Below, in pieces: positions 18,571 to 28,487 of a stretch of 64,000 bases of DNA. A program made the translations under genes and the position numbers. This stretch comes from Pedobacter sp. W3I1 (lineage in GTDB: Bacteria > Bacteroidota > Bacteroidia > Sphingobacteriales > Sphingobacteriaceae). Numbering within the stretch: the first letter of the stretch is position 1; each line of letters opens with the position of its first letter. The notes beneath the pieces are model-generated. The model was not told the origin of the DNA. It saw only the letters and a list, made by a program, of their open reading frames with translations, and did no database searches. The stretch spans positions 5,332,001 to 5,396,000 of the forward strand of contig NZ_JAUSXN010000001.1 of NCBI RefSeq assembly GCF_030816015.1, read 5' to 3'.

Positions 18571-19257
18571 ATGAATATAAACCGTAACGAATTTAGAAAA
18601 TATGCTGTAAAACATCACCGTATAGGCAGCCAGTATGTAGATCATTATCTTAACCGTTCGATAAACATTCCAAAAAATATGACGCCTTATATTACCGAAG
18701 AGCGCCAGTTGAATGTTGCGCAGATGGATGTTTTTTCGCGGTTGATGATGGACCGGATTATATTTTTAGGCGAACCTGTTGCCGACCGTATGGCTAATAT
18801 TATTCAGGCCCAGTTGTTATTTCTCCAATCAGTGGATGCCAATAAAGATATTCAGCTTTACATCAATTCGCCTGGGGGTGATGTTTACTCGGGCATGGGC
18901 ATTTACGATACCATGCAACTGATTACACCTGATGTAGGTACCATTTGTATTGGAATGGCCTTTTCTATGAGCGCTGTACTACTGTGTGCAGGTAAAGCCG
19001 GAAAGCGTGCTGCACTTCAGCATTCGCGGGTAATGATCCACCAACCTTCTGGTGGGGTGCAGGGTGTTTCGGCCGATATTGAGATTACCGCGCAGCAGGT
19101 GGTAAAGGTAAGGCAAGATTTGTATAATATTATCGCAAAACATAGCGGCCAGCCTTATGAGTGGGTACACCGTGCTTCTGACCGGGATTATTGGATGACT
19201 GGCCCAGAAGCTAAAGCGCATGGCCTTATTGATGAGGTATTGGGTGATATGGATTAA
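18571..19257 (+). CDS. clpP: ClpP-family serine protease (accessory copy)
   Basis: 228 aa. ClpP makes tetradecameric barrels that degrade proteins fed by Clp ATPases. Catalytic residues visible: Ser132 in GMAFSMSAV (usual form GxAASMGA, so the oxyanion-side sequence is altered), His157 in VMIHQPSGG and Asp206 in DRDYWM. YINSPGGDVYSGMGIYDTM is standard. The N terminus is longer than usual, with about 55 residues before the first core strand, and the usual clpX neighbour is absent. Tight coupling to a sigma factor suggests a second, specialised ClpP and not the housekeeping one; this is inference. Confidence 0.9.
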   Translation: MNINRNEFRKYAVKHHRIGSQYVDHYLNRSINIPKNMTPYITEERQLNVAQMDVFSRLMMDRIIFLGEPVADRMANIIQAQLLFLQSVDANKDIQLYINSPGGDVYSGMGIYDTMQLITPDVGTICIGMAFSMSAVLLCAGKAGKRAALQHSRVMIHQPSGGVQGVSADIEITAQQVVKVRQDLYNIIAKHSGQPYEWVHRASDRDYWMTGPEAKAHGLIDEVLGDMD

Positions 19258-19886
19258 GTATTGTTCCGGGAAAATGATTTAAACTTAAAGCCAAAAAAAC
19301 AAAGCCTAAGTCAAGGGGGTATTAATGCATCAGCACCTGTGGTCCATCTTTTTGTAGGGAAAACACCCGTTGGTATAGAGGTTATGGTAAATCTCCTGCG
19401 GCTTTTATTTATTTTTTAGCTGGTAACTGTTGTAAATGGCTACACACTTCGCCTCGTAGCTAAAATTAATATCATCGCCAAGGGTTTGCAGATAAGTTTT
19501 CGGGAACACCATTGTGGCTGTGATGAGGGGCAATTTAACAATCTTGTTGTTACGCACCACATTAAATTGTGAACTGTATTTGTTTGTCAACAGATCTGGC
19601 TAAGAATAAAACAAAACGTATTTAATTAAAAAATTATTCGCGATAGGGCTCATCAGTGCGATTTTAAGCTTGTAAATAGCAAATGCTAATTGAAATTATT
19701 CAATTTTTATTGAACACCAGTATTAATTTTCATTAAATCCTCTCTGGCATTAATGCTCTGGTATTTTTTAAGGTTCAGTGTAAATGAGATAGCCAAAACC
19801 ACCGGCCGTAAAATCAATTCTAATCCTTATTTTTGGCAACCTATATCTTATAGTAAAGGATATTTCCCAATACTGCTGTAAATCCA
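19258..19886. other. Intergenic stretch with a possible gene remnant
   Basis: 630 bases. On the minus strand at 19590-19405 an open frame without ATG encodes a good-looking C-terminal end (LPLITATMVFPKTYLQTLGD, then SYEAKCVAIYNSYQLKNK); it begins abruptly and is best read as the end of a lost gene. The rest is AT-rich and presumably holds the promoter of the MscS gene. No repeat was seen. Confidence 0.4.
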
Positions 19887-22247
19887 ATGATAACAATAAA
19901 TAATTTACCGATACTGATCCGAAATCTGATACCCCTGCTTTTTACCTTTCTTATTACGGGCAATGCATTTGCACAAAAAGACAGGCTACCAGATAAGGGT
20001 CAGGATGTATCTATTCTTTCCGATTCTGCGACACTGACCAAGGGCGATTATCTCTCGCACCTGGAAAAAGTATTTGAAACTGTTAATAAAGTTCCGGTAA
20101 CCGTTGGTTCATTTAAGAAACTTAAGCCTATAGAAGCACATTTAACTCAGGATGAAGCGGCGCTGGCACTGCTTAAAAGTCGGTTAACGCAAGGCGACAG
20201 ATCGCTGAACTTGCAAAATCTACAGATGAACCAAACCCTGTTGGCAGAACTACAGAGCAATAACAAAGATTGTTTATCAGACCTAGATGAATATGAAAAG
20301 GAATTGCGGGCATTAAAAACCGAAATTCTTAACCTGCGTAAAGATACCGTACTGATTAAATTGTTTACAGTTCCTGCCATACAGGTTATGTTTAAAGATC
20401 AGTTTGCAGAGTTAAAGAAGAAACGTGTATTGATGGATAGTTTATTAAAAACGACTACCTTATCAATCAACAACCTTCAGGCTCGAACTTCTTCTAACCT
20501 CATCAATATTAAAGAGTTAATGTACCTTACCGATAGCCAACTAGATGCGGTAAGCATTAAAGCTTTTGGTAAAGAGCGCCGTTATTTATGGGAATCGGTA
20601 AACAAACCGGCCAATAAAAGCATGGGCTTCCGTAGGTTTATTAAAGGAGAGCAGGAAATATCGGGTTATTATTTTGTATACACCCGAAGCAGCCGACTCT
20701 TGCTGCTTTTCACCTGTACCATATTCTTCTTTTGGGTATTCTTCAATTTTAAAAGCGTAAAACAGCGGGGCCGTTTAGAAACTCTGGATGGTTTTTCACT
20801 GATCAGTCCGCAGCCTTATTTAATCATCTTTATCATGCTCTTTGCACTAGCGCCTATTTTCGACCTGAGGGCGCCTGCACTATACATAGAAGCTGTAGAG
20901 ATTATACTCGCTATTTTGCTCACTGTATTTTTCCGCAAAAAGCTAAACTCAAAGTTATTTTACTATTGGTGCTTATTTGTGGTACTGCTTCTTGCCCCGG
21001 TTTTCTTACGTCTTTTGGGCATGCCGCCCAGATACCAGCGCTGGCTCCTGCTGTTCCTTACGACCAGTTCGGTTGCCTATGGTATTTTGGTTTGGAAAAT
21101 GCTCGATGAAAAAACCAAAAGATATAAAATGATCCTGATCACGGGTTTTATTTATGTTGTCTTTGCTATCATTGCCACGTTTTGTAATCTATTTGGCCGC
21201 TTCACCCTCACTCAGATTTTTTATTCTACCGGGGTAAGCTCGCTTTTAAATGCCATATCGTTAACTATCCTGGCGAAAGTATTGGTAGAAGCCTTTTTAC
21301 TACAGATGAAAAGCAGCAGAATCCGGAAGGGATTTCCGGAGTATTTCGATTGGCAGCCTGTAATTGCAGGACTTAAAAGGCTCACAGGCATTGGTGCTAC
21401 CCTAATCTGGTTTGTCATATTTACAACCAACCTGAATATTTTTAATGGGATATATGAATCGGTGATGGAAATCCTGACTGAAAAAAGAACCATAGGCAAC
21501 TTCTCTTTTACCTTCGGGGGCATTGTATTGTTTTTGGGCATTATCTGGATTGCCAACTTTTTGCAAAAATACATTGCTTATTTCTTTGGAGATACCGGAG
21601 ATGATAGTTTTGATGATAACAAAGGAGAACGTTCGAAATTACTGGTAACCCGTTTGGTGTTATTAATTGGCGGCTTTTTAATCGCCGTTGCAGCGTCAGG
21701 ACTGCCAATCGATAAGATCACGGTTATCCTCGGTGCATTGGGTGTGGGAATTGGATTGGGACTGCAGAATATCGTGAGCAATTTCGTTTCAGGGATTATC
21801 CTTATTTTCGATAAAACCATCCGTATCGGCGATATTGTAGAGCTGAGCAATAAAAAAGGGAGAGTAAAAGAAATTGGCGTACGCGCCAGTACCTTGCTCA
21901 GCGATGAGGGTGCAGAGATTATCATTCCTAACGGATCTATTCTTTCTAACAACATTATCAACTGGACGCTGAGCAATAACCAGATGCGCGTAGATATTTC
22001 TTTATCGATTGCAAAACCTTTTAACTCTACTGAAGTGGTAAACCTGGTCAGAGAAATTATTGTAGAGAACAGCAATGTTTTTATCAGCAAAGAACCGATT
22101 ATTATGATCAGCCCAGTGAGTAAACTCGCGAGCAATATCAATATCTATTTCTGGTGTAAAGATATTTCTAAGGCAGATTTGACCAGAAGCATGATCAATG
22201 CGCAAATATTTGAGGTATTTGAGCAGAAGAACATTGAAATTTTATAG
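19887..22247 (+). CDS. MscS-family mechanosensitive channel, large form
   Basis: 786 aa. Signal peptide at the N terminus (ITGNAFAQ), then a periplasmic, partly coiled-coil segment of about 220 residues. About ten hydrophobic segments follow between residues 260 and 640. The MscS pore and beta domains sit at the end: VILGALGVGIGLGLQNIVSN, then IILIFDKTIRIGDIVEL, GRVKEIGVRASTLLSDEGAE and IIIPNGSILSNNIINWTLS. It opens on membrane tension and releases osmolytes. The long periplasmic part resembles MscK and YbiO types. Downstream lies the fic control region, so it is probably monocistronic. Confidence 0.92.
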   Translation: MITINNLPILIRNLIPLLFTFLITGNAFAQKDRLPDKGQDVSILSDSATLTKGDYLSHLEKVFETVNKVPVTVGSFKKLKPIEAHLTQDEAALALLKSRLTQGDRSLNLQNLQMNQTLLAELQSNNKDCLSDLDEYEKELRALKTEILNLRKDTVLIKLFTVPAIQVMFKDQFAELKKKRVLMDSLLKTTTLSINNLQARTSSNLINIKELMYLTDSQLDAVSIKAFGKERRYLWESVNKPANKSMGFRRFIKGEQEISGYYFVYTRSSRLLLLFTCTIFFFWVFFNFKSVKQRGRLETLDGFSLISPQPYLIIFIMLFALAPIFDLRAPALYIEAVEIILAILLTVFFRKKLNSKLFYYWCLFVVLLLAPVFLRLLGMPPRYQRWLLLFLTTSSVAYGILVWKMLDEKTKRYKMILITGFIYVVFAIIATFCNLFGRFTLTQIFYSTGVSSLLNAISLTILAKVLVEAFLLQMKSSRIRKGFPEYFDWQPVIAGLKRLTGIGATLIWFVIFTTNLNIFNGIYESVMEILTEKRTIGNFSFTFGGIVLFLGIIWIANFLQKYIAYFFGDTGDDSFDDNKGERSKLLVTRLVLLIGGFLIAVAASGLPIDKITVILGALGVGIGLGLQNIVSNFVSGIILIFDKTIRIGDIVELSNKKGRVKEIGVRASTLLSDEGAEIIIPNGSILSNNIINWTLSNNQMRVDISLSIAKPFNSTEVVNLVREIIVENSNVFISKEPIIMISPVSKLASNINIYFWCKDISKADLTRSMINAQIFEVFEQKNIEIL

Positions 22248-22665
22248 TTATTCAGGCATTTTTGAAAAACCTTTTTAACTTTTAAGAATTTCTTTCATTT
22301 TTAATATTGTTGTTTTCAAGTTCGTAAAAACGGTCGTTTTTGATTCATAAATCGTTCACATTTATGCTAATGGAATAATCACCATTCTTAGAATTGATTT
22401 GGTTGGTTATTATTTATGCAATAAGAGTAGCTGTTCTCTCCATTTTTGCTAAGTATAGGGGAATGAATGAATGCGATAATACTTGACAGCATTATATGTT
22501 CATTTTTTTGAAAAAAATGAACATATAATGCCTTCTTGTACAAAATATTATATATTTTTGTCATATGTCCAATATTTTTTAAAATATGAACACATCGTCA
22601 AAGCATGTCCATCAATAAGTATAATTATAAACACATGCCTAAGTGCATAATAAAAATGAACATTT
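22248..22665. other. Intergenic control region upstream of fic
   Basis: 418 bases, AT-rich. The first 240 bases have no feature I can support beyond a weak AAAAAC/GTTTTT inverted sequence. The remaining part holds the palindrome and TGAACAT repeats listed separately. Confidence 0.5.
22489..22531. promoter_or_regulatory. 43-bp near-perfect palindrome, candidate operator of fic
   Basis: Two 21-base arms (22489-22509 and 22511-22531) are exact reverse complements around one central G. Each arm carries TATGTTCAT or its complement ATGAACATA. The right arm ends 21 bases before a Bacteroidota -7-like TATTTTTG at 22553-22560, so a protein bound here would cover the -33 region. A second, imperfect inverted repeat with TATGTCC / TATGAACA lies at 22562-22596, and another TGAACAT sits just before the fic start. 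Confidence 0.65.
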
Positions 22666-23778
22666 ATGGTATATGACAGAACACGTCCTTTCAATGATCT
22701 CCCGCTCTTACCCCCTTCAGAAAGTATAGACGAGGATATAGATATTTTAAAGAAATTAGTAACAGCATCAAGAGCATTGGCTACAACAAATAGTAGCCTT
22801 CATCGCCTGCCCAATCCAACGATGTTGGTTAATACTATAGCACTACAGGAAGCGCAAACCTCAACTGCTATTGAAAATATATTCACAACTGAAGATGAAC
22901 TATACAAGGCTGTTTCAGACACACTTACAGAAGAAAACATTAAGCCGGCAACAAAAGAGGTATTACGGTACCGTGAGGCCCTTTGGGAAGGGTATAAACT
23001 GATCCTAATGAATGGGAAAATAGATAAAGATTGTATCATTAGTACATTTAGACAAATCAAAAACACGACGGCAAGTTTCAGACCTCAACAAAGTTTAACA
23101 GTGATCAGAAGAGGACAAAGTCAGTTCAGATCAGGCGAAATTGTATATACCCCACCCAGAGGAGAAGGAATAATTGAAACAAAAATGGAGAATTTGATTG
23201 AATATCTAAACGATGATATTAAGTATCCATCAGACCCGCTGATAAAAATGTGCATCGCCCACTATCAATTTGAAGCAATACATCCGTTCACCGATGGAAA
23301 TGGAAGAACTGGAAGAATTTTAAATCTTTTATATTTGGTAAACAAAGATTTATTACAACAACCTGTATTATATCTGTCCAAATACATTATCCTAAACAAA
23401 GATGATTATTATTATCACTTAGGGGTAGTTACTCAACGGAATTCATGGAAACCCTGGCTCCTATATATGCTTGATGCAGTAGAAAAAACTGCTGTATTAA
23501 CTAACCAGCTAATCATAAGTATTTTGAATCAGATGGAAGCCACCCTATCATATGGAAAATCTAAGATCAAATGGTACAATAAAGAAATTAATGAAGCCAT
23601 TTTCAGCCAGCCCTATATCAGACCTAAATTTATTGGGAACCTTCTTGGTGTTACCTCAAGAACGACACTTACTAAATACTTCAGAGAACTCGAAGATGCT
23701 AAGATATTGAGTGCCGCTAAAGATGGCAGAGAAGTATTTTACATTAATAATGATCTTATCCAAATTTTGAAGGGATAA
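22666..23778 (+). CDS. Fic family AMP-transferase with C-terminal winged helix
   Basis: 370 aa. Fic enzymes transfer AMP (or a related group) to hydroxyl side chains of target proteins. The catalytic motif HPFTDGNGRTGR is complete (residues 206-217, His206). The inhibitory helix motif (S/T)xxxE(G/N) appears as SxxxEN at residues 66-71, so this is a class II Fic with internal auto-inhibition. The N-terminal part is the Fic_N type (LPLLPPSESID). Residues about 305-365 form a winged helix-turn-helix (FIGNLLGVTSRTTLTKYFRE). The DNA-binding tail together with repeated TGAACATA sites upstream suggests autoregulation; that is inference. Confidence 0.92.
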   Translation: MVYDRTRPFNDLPLLPPSESIDEDIDILKKLVTASRALATTNSSLHRLPNPTMLVNTIALQEAQTSTAIENIFTTEDELYKAVSDTLTEENIKPATKEVLRYREALWEGYKLILMNGKIDKDCIISTFRQIKNTTASFRPQQSLTVIRRGQSQFRSGEIVYTPPRGEGIIETKMENLIEYLNDDIKYPSDPLIKMCIAHYQFEAIHPFTDGNGRTGRILNLLYLVNKDLLQQPVLYLSKYIILNKDDYYYHLGVVTQRNSWKPWLLYMLDAVEKTAVLTNQLIISILNQMEATLSYGKSKIKWYNKEINEAIFSQPYIRPKFIGNLLGVTSRTTLTKYFRELEDAKILSAAKDGREVFYINNDLIQILKG

Positions 23779-23879
23779 ACAAATCACTTAAGCCATCTTG
23801 AAGAACTTTGACTTTTTCATTTTGTCCAATCCAGTGTGACAAATGAGATAAAATCAAAAAAGTGATTTATCTTTAAAGC

Positions 23880-24701
23880 ATGAACAAGTTTATCCTTTCT
23901 GAAATCAATATTTACCCCATCAAATCGCTGGGAGGCATAAGTCTTCGAGAAGCACAACTTGAAGAAAGAGGTCTGCAATATGATAGAAGATGGATGCTTG
24001 TTGATGAGGAAGGCATATTTATTACCCAACGGAAATATTTTGAACTGGCACTACTGCAGGTAAATATTGCAGATGGTAAATTAACGGTTTCTCATAAAAC
24101 ATCACCTGAACAAAGCATCTCCTTTTCTTTAGATGAGGATACCGGAGAACAATTTTCAGTTGTGATATGGAACGATACCGCCACTGCACTTGAAGTAAAT
24201 AAAGCGGTAAGCGATTGGTTTTCTGATTTCCTGAAGTTTAAAGTTAGATTGGTAAAAATGCCTTTAACTGAAAAGAGATTGGTAGATAGGGATTATGCTT
24301 CGAATGATGAAATAGTGAGTTTTGCCGATGGTTATCCTTGTCTGATTATAGGCCAGTCTTCACTTGATGGACTAAATGAAAAACTAGACGAGCCCATTCT
24401 TATGGATCGTTTCCGCCCAAATTTTGTTTTTACTGGTGGGGAGCCTCATGTTGAGGACAGTTTTAAAGACTTCCAAATCGGTGAAGTATTGTTTTCAGCT
24501 GTAAAACCATGTGCCAGGTGTGTCCTTATCACAATTGATCAGCAAACCGGCGAAAAAAGTCAGGAACCTTTAAGAACGCTGGCCAGTTACCGCACAGCAG
24601 GCAAAAAAATCATGTTCGGACAGAATCTGCTTCATCAGCATACTGGAATTATCAGTGTCGGAGATGAATTAAAGGTTATCAGCTGGAAGGACGAAAACTA
24701 A
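23880..24701 (+). CDS. MOSC-domain protein (YcbX/mARC-like)
   Basis: 273 aa, cytoplasmic. The N-terminal MOSC_N beta-barrel begins with LSEINIYPIKSLGGISL and DRRWMLVDEEG. The MOSC core holds FRPNFVFTGGEPHVED and KPCARCVLI, in which Cys211 is the predicted ligand of the molybdenum cofactor, followed by R..LASYR and FGQNLLHQHTG. YcbX-type proteins reduce N-hydroxylated compounds. No cofactor biosynthesis gene is nearby. Convergent to the GH43 gene downstream. Confidence 0.88.
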   Translation: MNKFILSEINIYPIKSLGGISLREAQLEERGLQYDRRWMLVDEEGIFITQRKYFELALLQVNIADGKLTVSHKTSPEQSISFSLDEDTGEQFSVVIWNDTATALEVNKAVSDWFSDFLKFKVRLVKMPLTEKRLVDRDYASNDEIVSFADGYPCLIIGQSSLDGLNEKLDEPILMDRFRPNFVFTGGEPHVEDSFKDFQIGEVLFSAVKPCARCVLITIDQQTGEKSQEPLRTLASYRTAGKKIMFGQNLLHQHTGIISVGDELKVISWKDEN

Positions 24702-24737
24702 CTTCCTGTAAAGGCCTGTAGCACACAAACCGGATCC

Positions 24738-24765
24738 AATTGATAAATCTATACATTCATCAACC
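24738..24765. terminator. Hairpin between convergent MOSC and GH43 genes
   Basis: TTGATAAAT and ATTCATCAA form a 9-bp stem with one G-T pair around a 6-nt loop, flanked by CCGG on both sides. No T tract is seen, so a shared terminator is only likely. Confidence 0.35.
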
Positions 24766-24773
24766 GGGTCAAT

Positions 24774-26279
24774 TTAATACTTTAGTTCAAACGATGAGAA
24801 AGAGGCGTTTTCCGCTGGATTTCCATTAAAATGAAGACCAACGCGAGGGCTCCTATCCCACTGTGGCAAAAAATTACCGGTAACTTTTTCTTTTGAGATA
24901 AGCTTTTGCCATTCCTGAACCCCTTGTCTAAAAAACACGGTCAAAGCTGAATCAGCCATGGCCTTCATTTTAAGTTCTACCGGGCCTTTTGCCAATAACT
25001 TTGTTTTCGAGAGCACAGTTCTACCCTTATTATCTACCTTCCAAAATTCTACTTCATCTCCAATTACCCCTACACCTACAGCAGCATTAGCATCGCCATA
25101 ATACACCAGACCTTTTAAGGCATTGTTGGTATTTTTAACTGTTGCGTTTACTTCAAAAACACCTGATACGGGTCTAAGGGTTAATGCAATTCCGCTTAGA
25201 TTATCTTTTTTTATATCTCCCGACAAATGGATCTGATCATTATGCTGTGAAACTTTTGGAGAGGAGTTCCTAAAATCCCACTGCCATTTTTTATCAACCC
25301 CAGGCTTAGTAAAGGTAATTTTCAGATCATTATTAATGGCTGGTCCACTTTGTGCTTTGAGTACCGGCCATGCATTTTTTTGTGGCCAAACCAGTTGCGC
25401 CAACATGCCCTGCCGACCGCTAAAAACATTGGTCTTTTTATTATAGGCGTGATAGAGGTAATAACATTTTTCATCTGCTGTTTTGACGAAAGTTCCGTGC
25501 CCCGAACATTTCCAGTACACATTTTCTGCCAATAAGGGATTGGCCGCATAAAATTCATATGGCCCGGCGAATGATTTTGATCTCGCCACCCTAACATTAT
25601 AATCGCACTGCGCGCCGCAGCAGTTTCCAGCAGAATAAAAAAGATAGTAATACCCATCTTTTTTCAGGATACTCTGTCCCTCCAAACCAATACGCTGTTC
25701 ATCTTTAAGCAGGGAGAAAGGTTCTCCTTCGATGTGAAGGCCATCCTGCGAAAGTTTATAGGCTAAAATTTCAATTGGACGCTGATCAAGACCGTATGCT
25801 TTAAAGGTAATGTACCTTGTGGTACCATCGAGGTAAACAAATGCGTCGATTGACTCTTTACCGTAATCGATTACTACGCCTTTATCTACAAAGCCCCGGT
25901 CAGGGAATTTCGAAGTCGCCACGCCAATGCACGAAACGTTGTCGCTTTTTCGCCTTGCGGTATAATAGATGAAATAAGTTTTGTCATGATAGTCATATTC
26001 AGGTGCCCAGAACGAACCCGAAGTCCATTGGGGTGCACGGTCAAAAACATATCCAGATTGCTTCCAGTGCGTTAAGTTTTTAGAAGTATAAATAGGAAAA
26101 TGTGGTGCCCATTCAGAAGAAGTACCAATGGCATAATACTGATGATTAGCTCTAATGATAGATGGATCAGCGAAATCTCCGGCAATTACCGGTTGTATGA
26201 CATTCTGTGCAGATACAAGATTCGCGACCAGGAGCAGTTTAACTGTTATCGCTAATATTAGGTATTTTAAAGACTTCAT
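24774..26279 (-). CDS. GH43 family glycosidase with C-terminal beta-sandwich
   Basis: 501 aa, exported (signal peptide ending LVSAQN). Five-bladed propeller of GH43 with the three acidic residues in DFADPSI (base, about residue 38), SIDAFV and LEGQSI (acid). FWAPEYDYHDKTYFIYYTA is the usual second-blade sequence. Residues about 315-500 form a second beta domain that resembles GH43 C2/DUF1349 domains. GH43 enzymes are arabinofuranosidases, xylosidases or galactosidases; which one is not decided here. It is the last gene of the PUL on this strand. Confidence 0.9.
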   Translation of the reverse strand: MKSLKYLILAITVKLLLVANLVSAQNVIQPVIAGDFADPSIIRANHQYYAIGTSSEWAPHFPIYTSKNLTHWKQSGYVFDRAPQWTSGSFWAPEYDYHDKTYFIYYTARRKSDNVSCIGVATSKFPDRGFVDKGVVIDYGKESIDAFVYLDGTTRYITFKAYGLDQRPIEILAYKLSQDGLHIEGEPFSLLKDEQRIGLEGQSILKKDGYYYLFYSAGNCCGAQCDYNVRVARSKSFAGPYEFYAANPLLAENVYWKCSGHGTFVKTADEKCYYLYHAYNKKTNVFSGRQGMLAQLVWPQKNAWPVLKAQSGPAINNDLKITFTKPGVDKKWQWDFRNSSPKVSQHNDQIHLSGDIKKDNLSGIALTLRPVSGVFEVNATVKNTNNALKGLVYYGDANAAVGVGVIGDEVEFWKVDNKGRTVLSKTKLLAKGPVELKMKAMADSALTVFFRQGVQEWQKLISKEKVTGNFLPQWDRSPRVGLHFNGNPAENASFSSFELKY

Positions 26280-26354
26280 TTTAATTATTTAGTTTTTTGT
26301 ACTAAAGGCCAGTTATTGGCACGATTTCAAAATTGTTATAGCGCTAAAGGGACA

Positions 26355-28487
26355 TTACCTTGGTTTAACTTCTTTTTTGACGTTTATGCTTTCATTTATA
26401 ATCCGTACCGGACCTAAAAGTCCAGATTCCAATAAAGGCGAATCTGAACTGTATTGCTTAGATGTAGTAAAAGTAAATCTGCCACTGGTTCGTGGCTTGC
26501 CGTTTAACAACCATTGCGGCCATTGACCACCGGCAATCCCATCATCGGGTTTTGCTTCATCGCCGATCAGCCGGTTTGCCCAAAGGTTGGCAATTTCTAT
26601 AGTGAGTTCGTTTTTCCCTGGTTTAACCTGAGCGGAAATATCGATTTTCCAAGGTGGTGTCCATAACACGCCAACCACTTTCCCATTAAGGCTTACCCGG
26701 GCAAGGTTTTTCACCTTTCCAAGCTCCAGGTAGGTTTCACCTTTAGGCTTACCTGCTTTAAAATCAAAAGTTTTGTGGTAGGCCGCAATCCCCGAATAAT
26801 ATTTGATGCCTTCAAGCTTGTTTTTAGACCAATCAGACAGGGAATCAAAAACCACTTTTTCTGGCCCTCCCCATTTCGGGTCAAAATTCACTTCCCATGG
26901 CCCTTTGAGGGTAAGCAGTTCCTGGTGCTGTGTTTCATGCAGACCAGCTACCTGCCTATTGCGGTTTTCCTTCGAAAACACCACAAAGCAGCTTTGGTAA
27001 GGCGCCAATGCTATCGGGATCATCGTTTTTGTTTTAGTAACAGTAAAATCACTTACCTGTTTAATCTTAGCGGTAACCGCATCCCAAATTTCCGGAGCAC
27101 CTTTTACCGACCTGAAAGCAGCTTTAAAACTGATGGCGCTATCGCTGGTATTCGAAAGGAAATAAATGTCCCAATTCCCGTTGGTACGATGGGTATATCT
27201 TACGGGAGCCGTTGTAACGAAATCCTCTTCTAATGGCAATTTATGCAATACCTCAGCTGTTTGCCTGTAATGAGGATAAAGATGGTCCTGTTGTTTATGC
27301 AACGCTTCTCCCCAAATGATTATTCCTTTAGCGTAACGCTTTGTCTCCTGCGTTTCGGGCAATTGCCCCTGCCCCCATATTTCGCGAACGATCTTTTCAA
27401 TCTGCTGATCACAATCAGGATAACCTATCAAACTTGGCGAACGATTTGGTGGGTTGCCGATAACGGTTGCACCGTTGCCGATCAGTGATGAAATTTTGGT
27501 AAGCAGTTCGGGTGTCATGGTTTCACTTTCGGGAAGTACCAGTATGCGGTATCTGGCACCGCTTGGAAATACGATATAGCGGTTTTCTACATGCGCTTTC
27601 ATAAGCTGTGCGGGCGCACACCCATCAAAATTATAACCTCTGCGATCGGCCAGGGTATCGCCTCTCAGCGCTGAAGAAGGAGGGACAAAAACATGCGGTG
27701 AACCTTCGGGAGTGAGATAAAGAATATCGGCTACAGTTCTTCCCTGTTGCAACAGGTACTGGCATCTGCTTACATAGGCATGATAAGCATTTACCATGGG
27801 CCACCAGGTCTGGTTTCTGTCCCAGTGTACACCATATGGCCCCATCGTTGCCCCAGGTTTAAGCGAATCTGGCAAAAACTGATTCTGAAAGGTGTGGTAT
27901 ACAAAGCGGTTCACCCCAGCTGCAAATGCCCAGTCTCCCTGGTTTTTCATACTGGCTGGATGTTGTTTCCAACCTTCATTATCCTGAGCGGTAAAAGCTT
28001 CTGCCGGAATAAGCGAACGCCCCATCACATGCCCAATCGAGCTGGCCTCGATAACACTATAAGTAGAATTGAATCCAAATCCCTTACTCCAGAATTCAGC
28101 CATGGGTACATCTGCCACCGCGCCTAGCCGAAGATCGGCGGTTGGGTTCATATCATAAGGTTCGATGGAAAGGGATAAGCCATGACGATGCGCATAGGCT
28201 TTTACCTGTTCTGCATGGTTTTTCAGTATAAGTTCCTGGGCAGTCTCTCTCAGGTCCCATAAAAAGCGTTCGCTCTCTTGCAAACTACCTACAATGTTTC
28301 CTGAATAGACAGGAAAATACTTTAGCGGATCGTAGCCCCTGCTTTTGATAAAAGCTAGCCTAAAACTGCCTGTCCAGTTCTGTGCACCCATTTCCCAGCT
28401 GTCCATATGCAGCCGCTTAAGTCCCCCGGGAACATCTTTCCTGGTTTTGTTTATACTACCCAACAGTTTACCCACATAGGTATCCAA
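26355..28487 (-). pseudogene. GH106-type alpha-L-rhamnosidase, C-terminal two thirds after frameshift
   Basis: 710 codons continuing the gene at 28468-29430 in another frame. It carries the GH106 (beta/alpha)8 middle part (MDSWEMGAQNWTGSF, SIEPYDMNPTADLR, NEGWKQHPASMKNQGDWAF), then FVYHTFQNQFLPD and a C-terminal galactose-binding-like sandwich (residues about 540-690: PWEVNFDPKWGGPE, LELGKVKNLARVSLNGKVVG). The ATG at 28487 is an accident of the frame; homologous proteins are one chain of about 1030 aa. Translation restart could in principle give this part alone, but without signal peptide. Confidence 0.8.

Noticed and set aside
26775..28127. Plus-strand open frames up to 152 codons opposite the GH106 gene
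   Set aside because: Antisense to clear glycosidase sequence; without domains.
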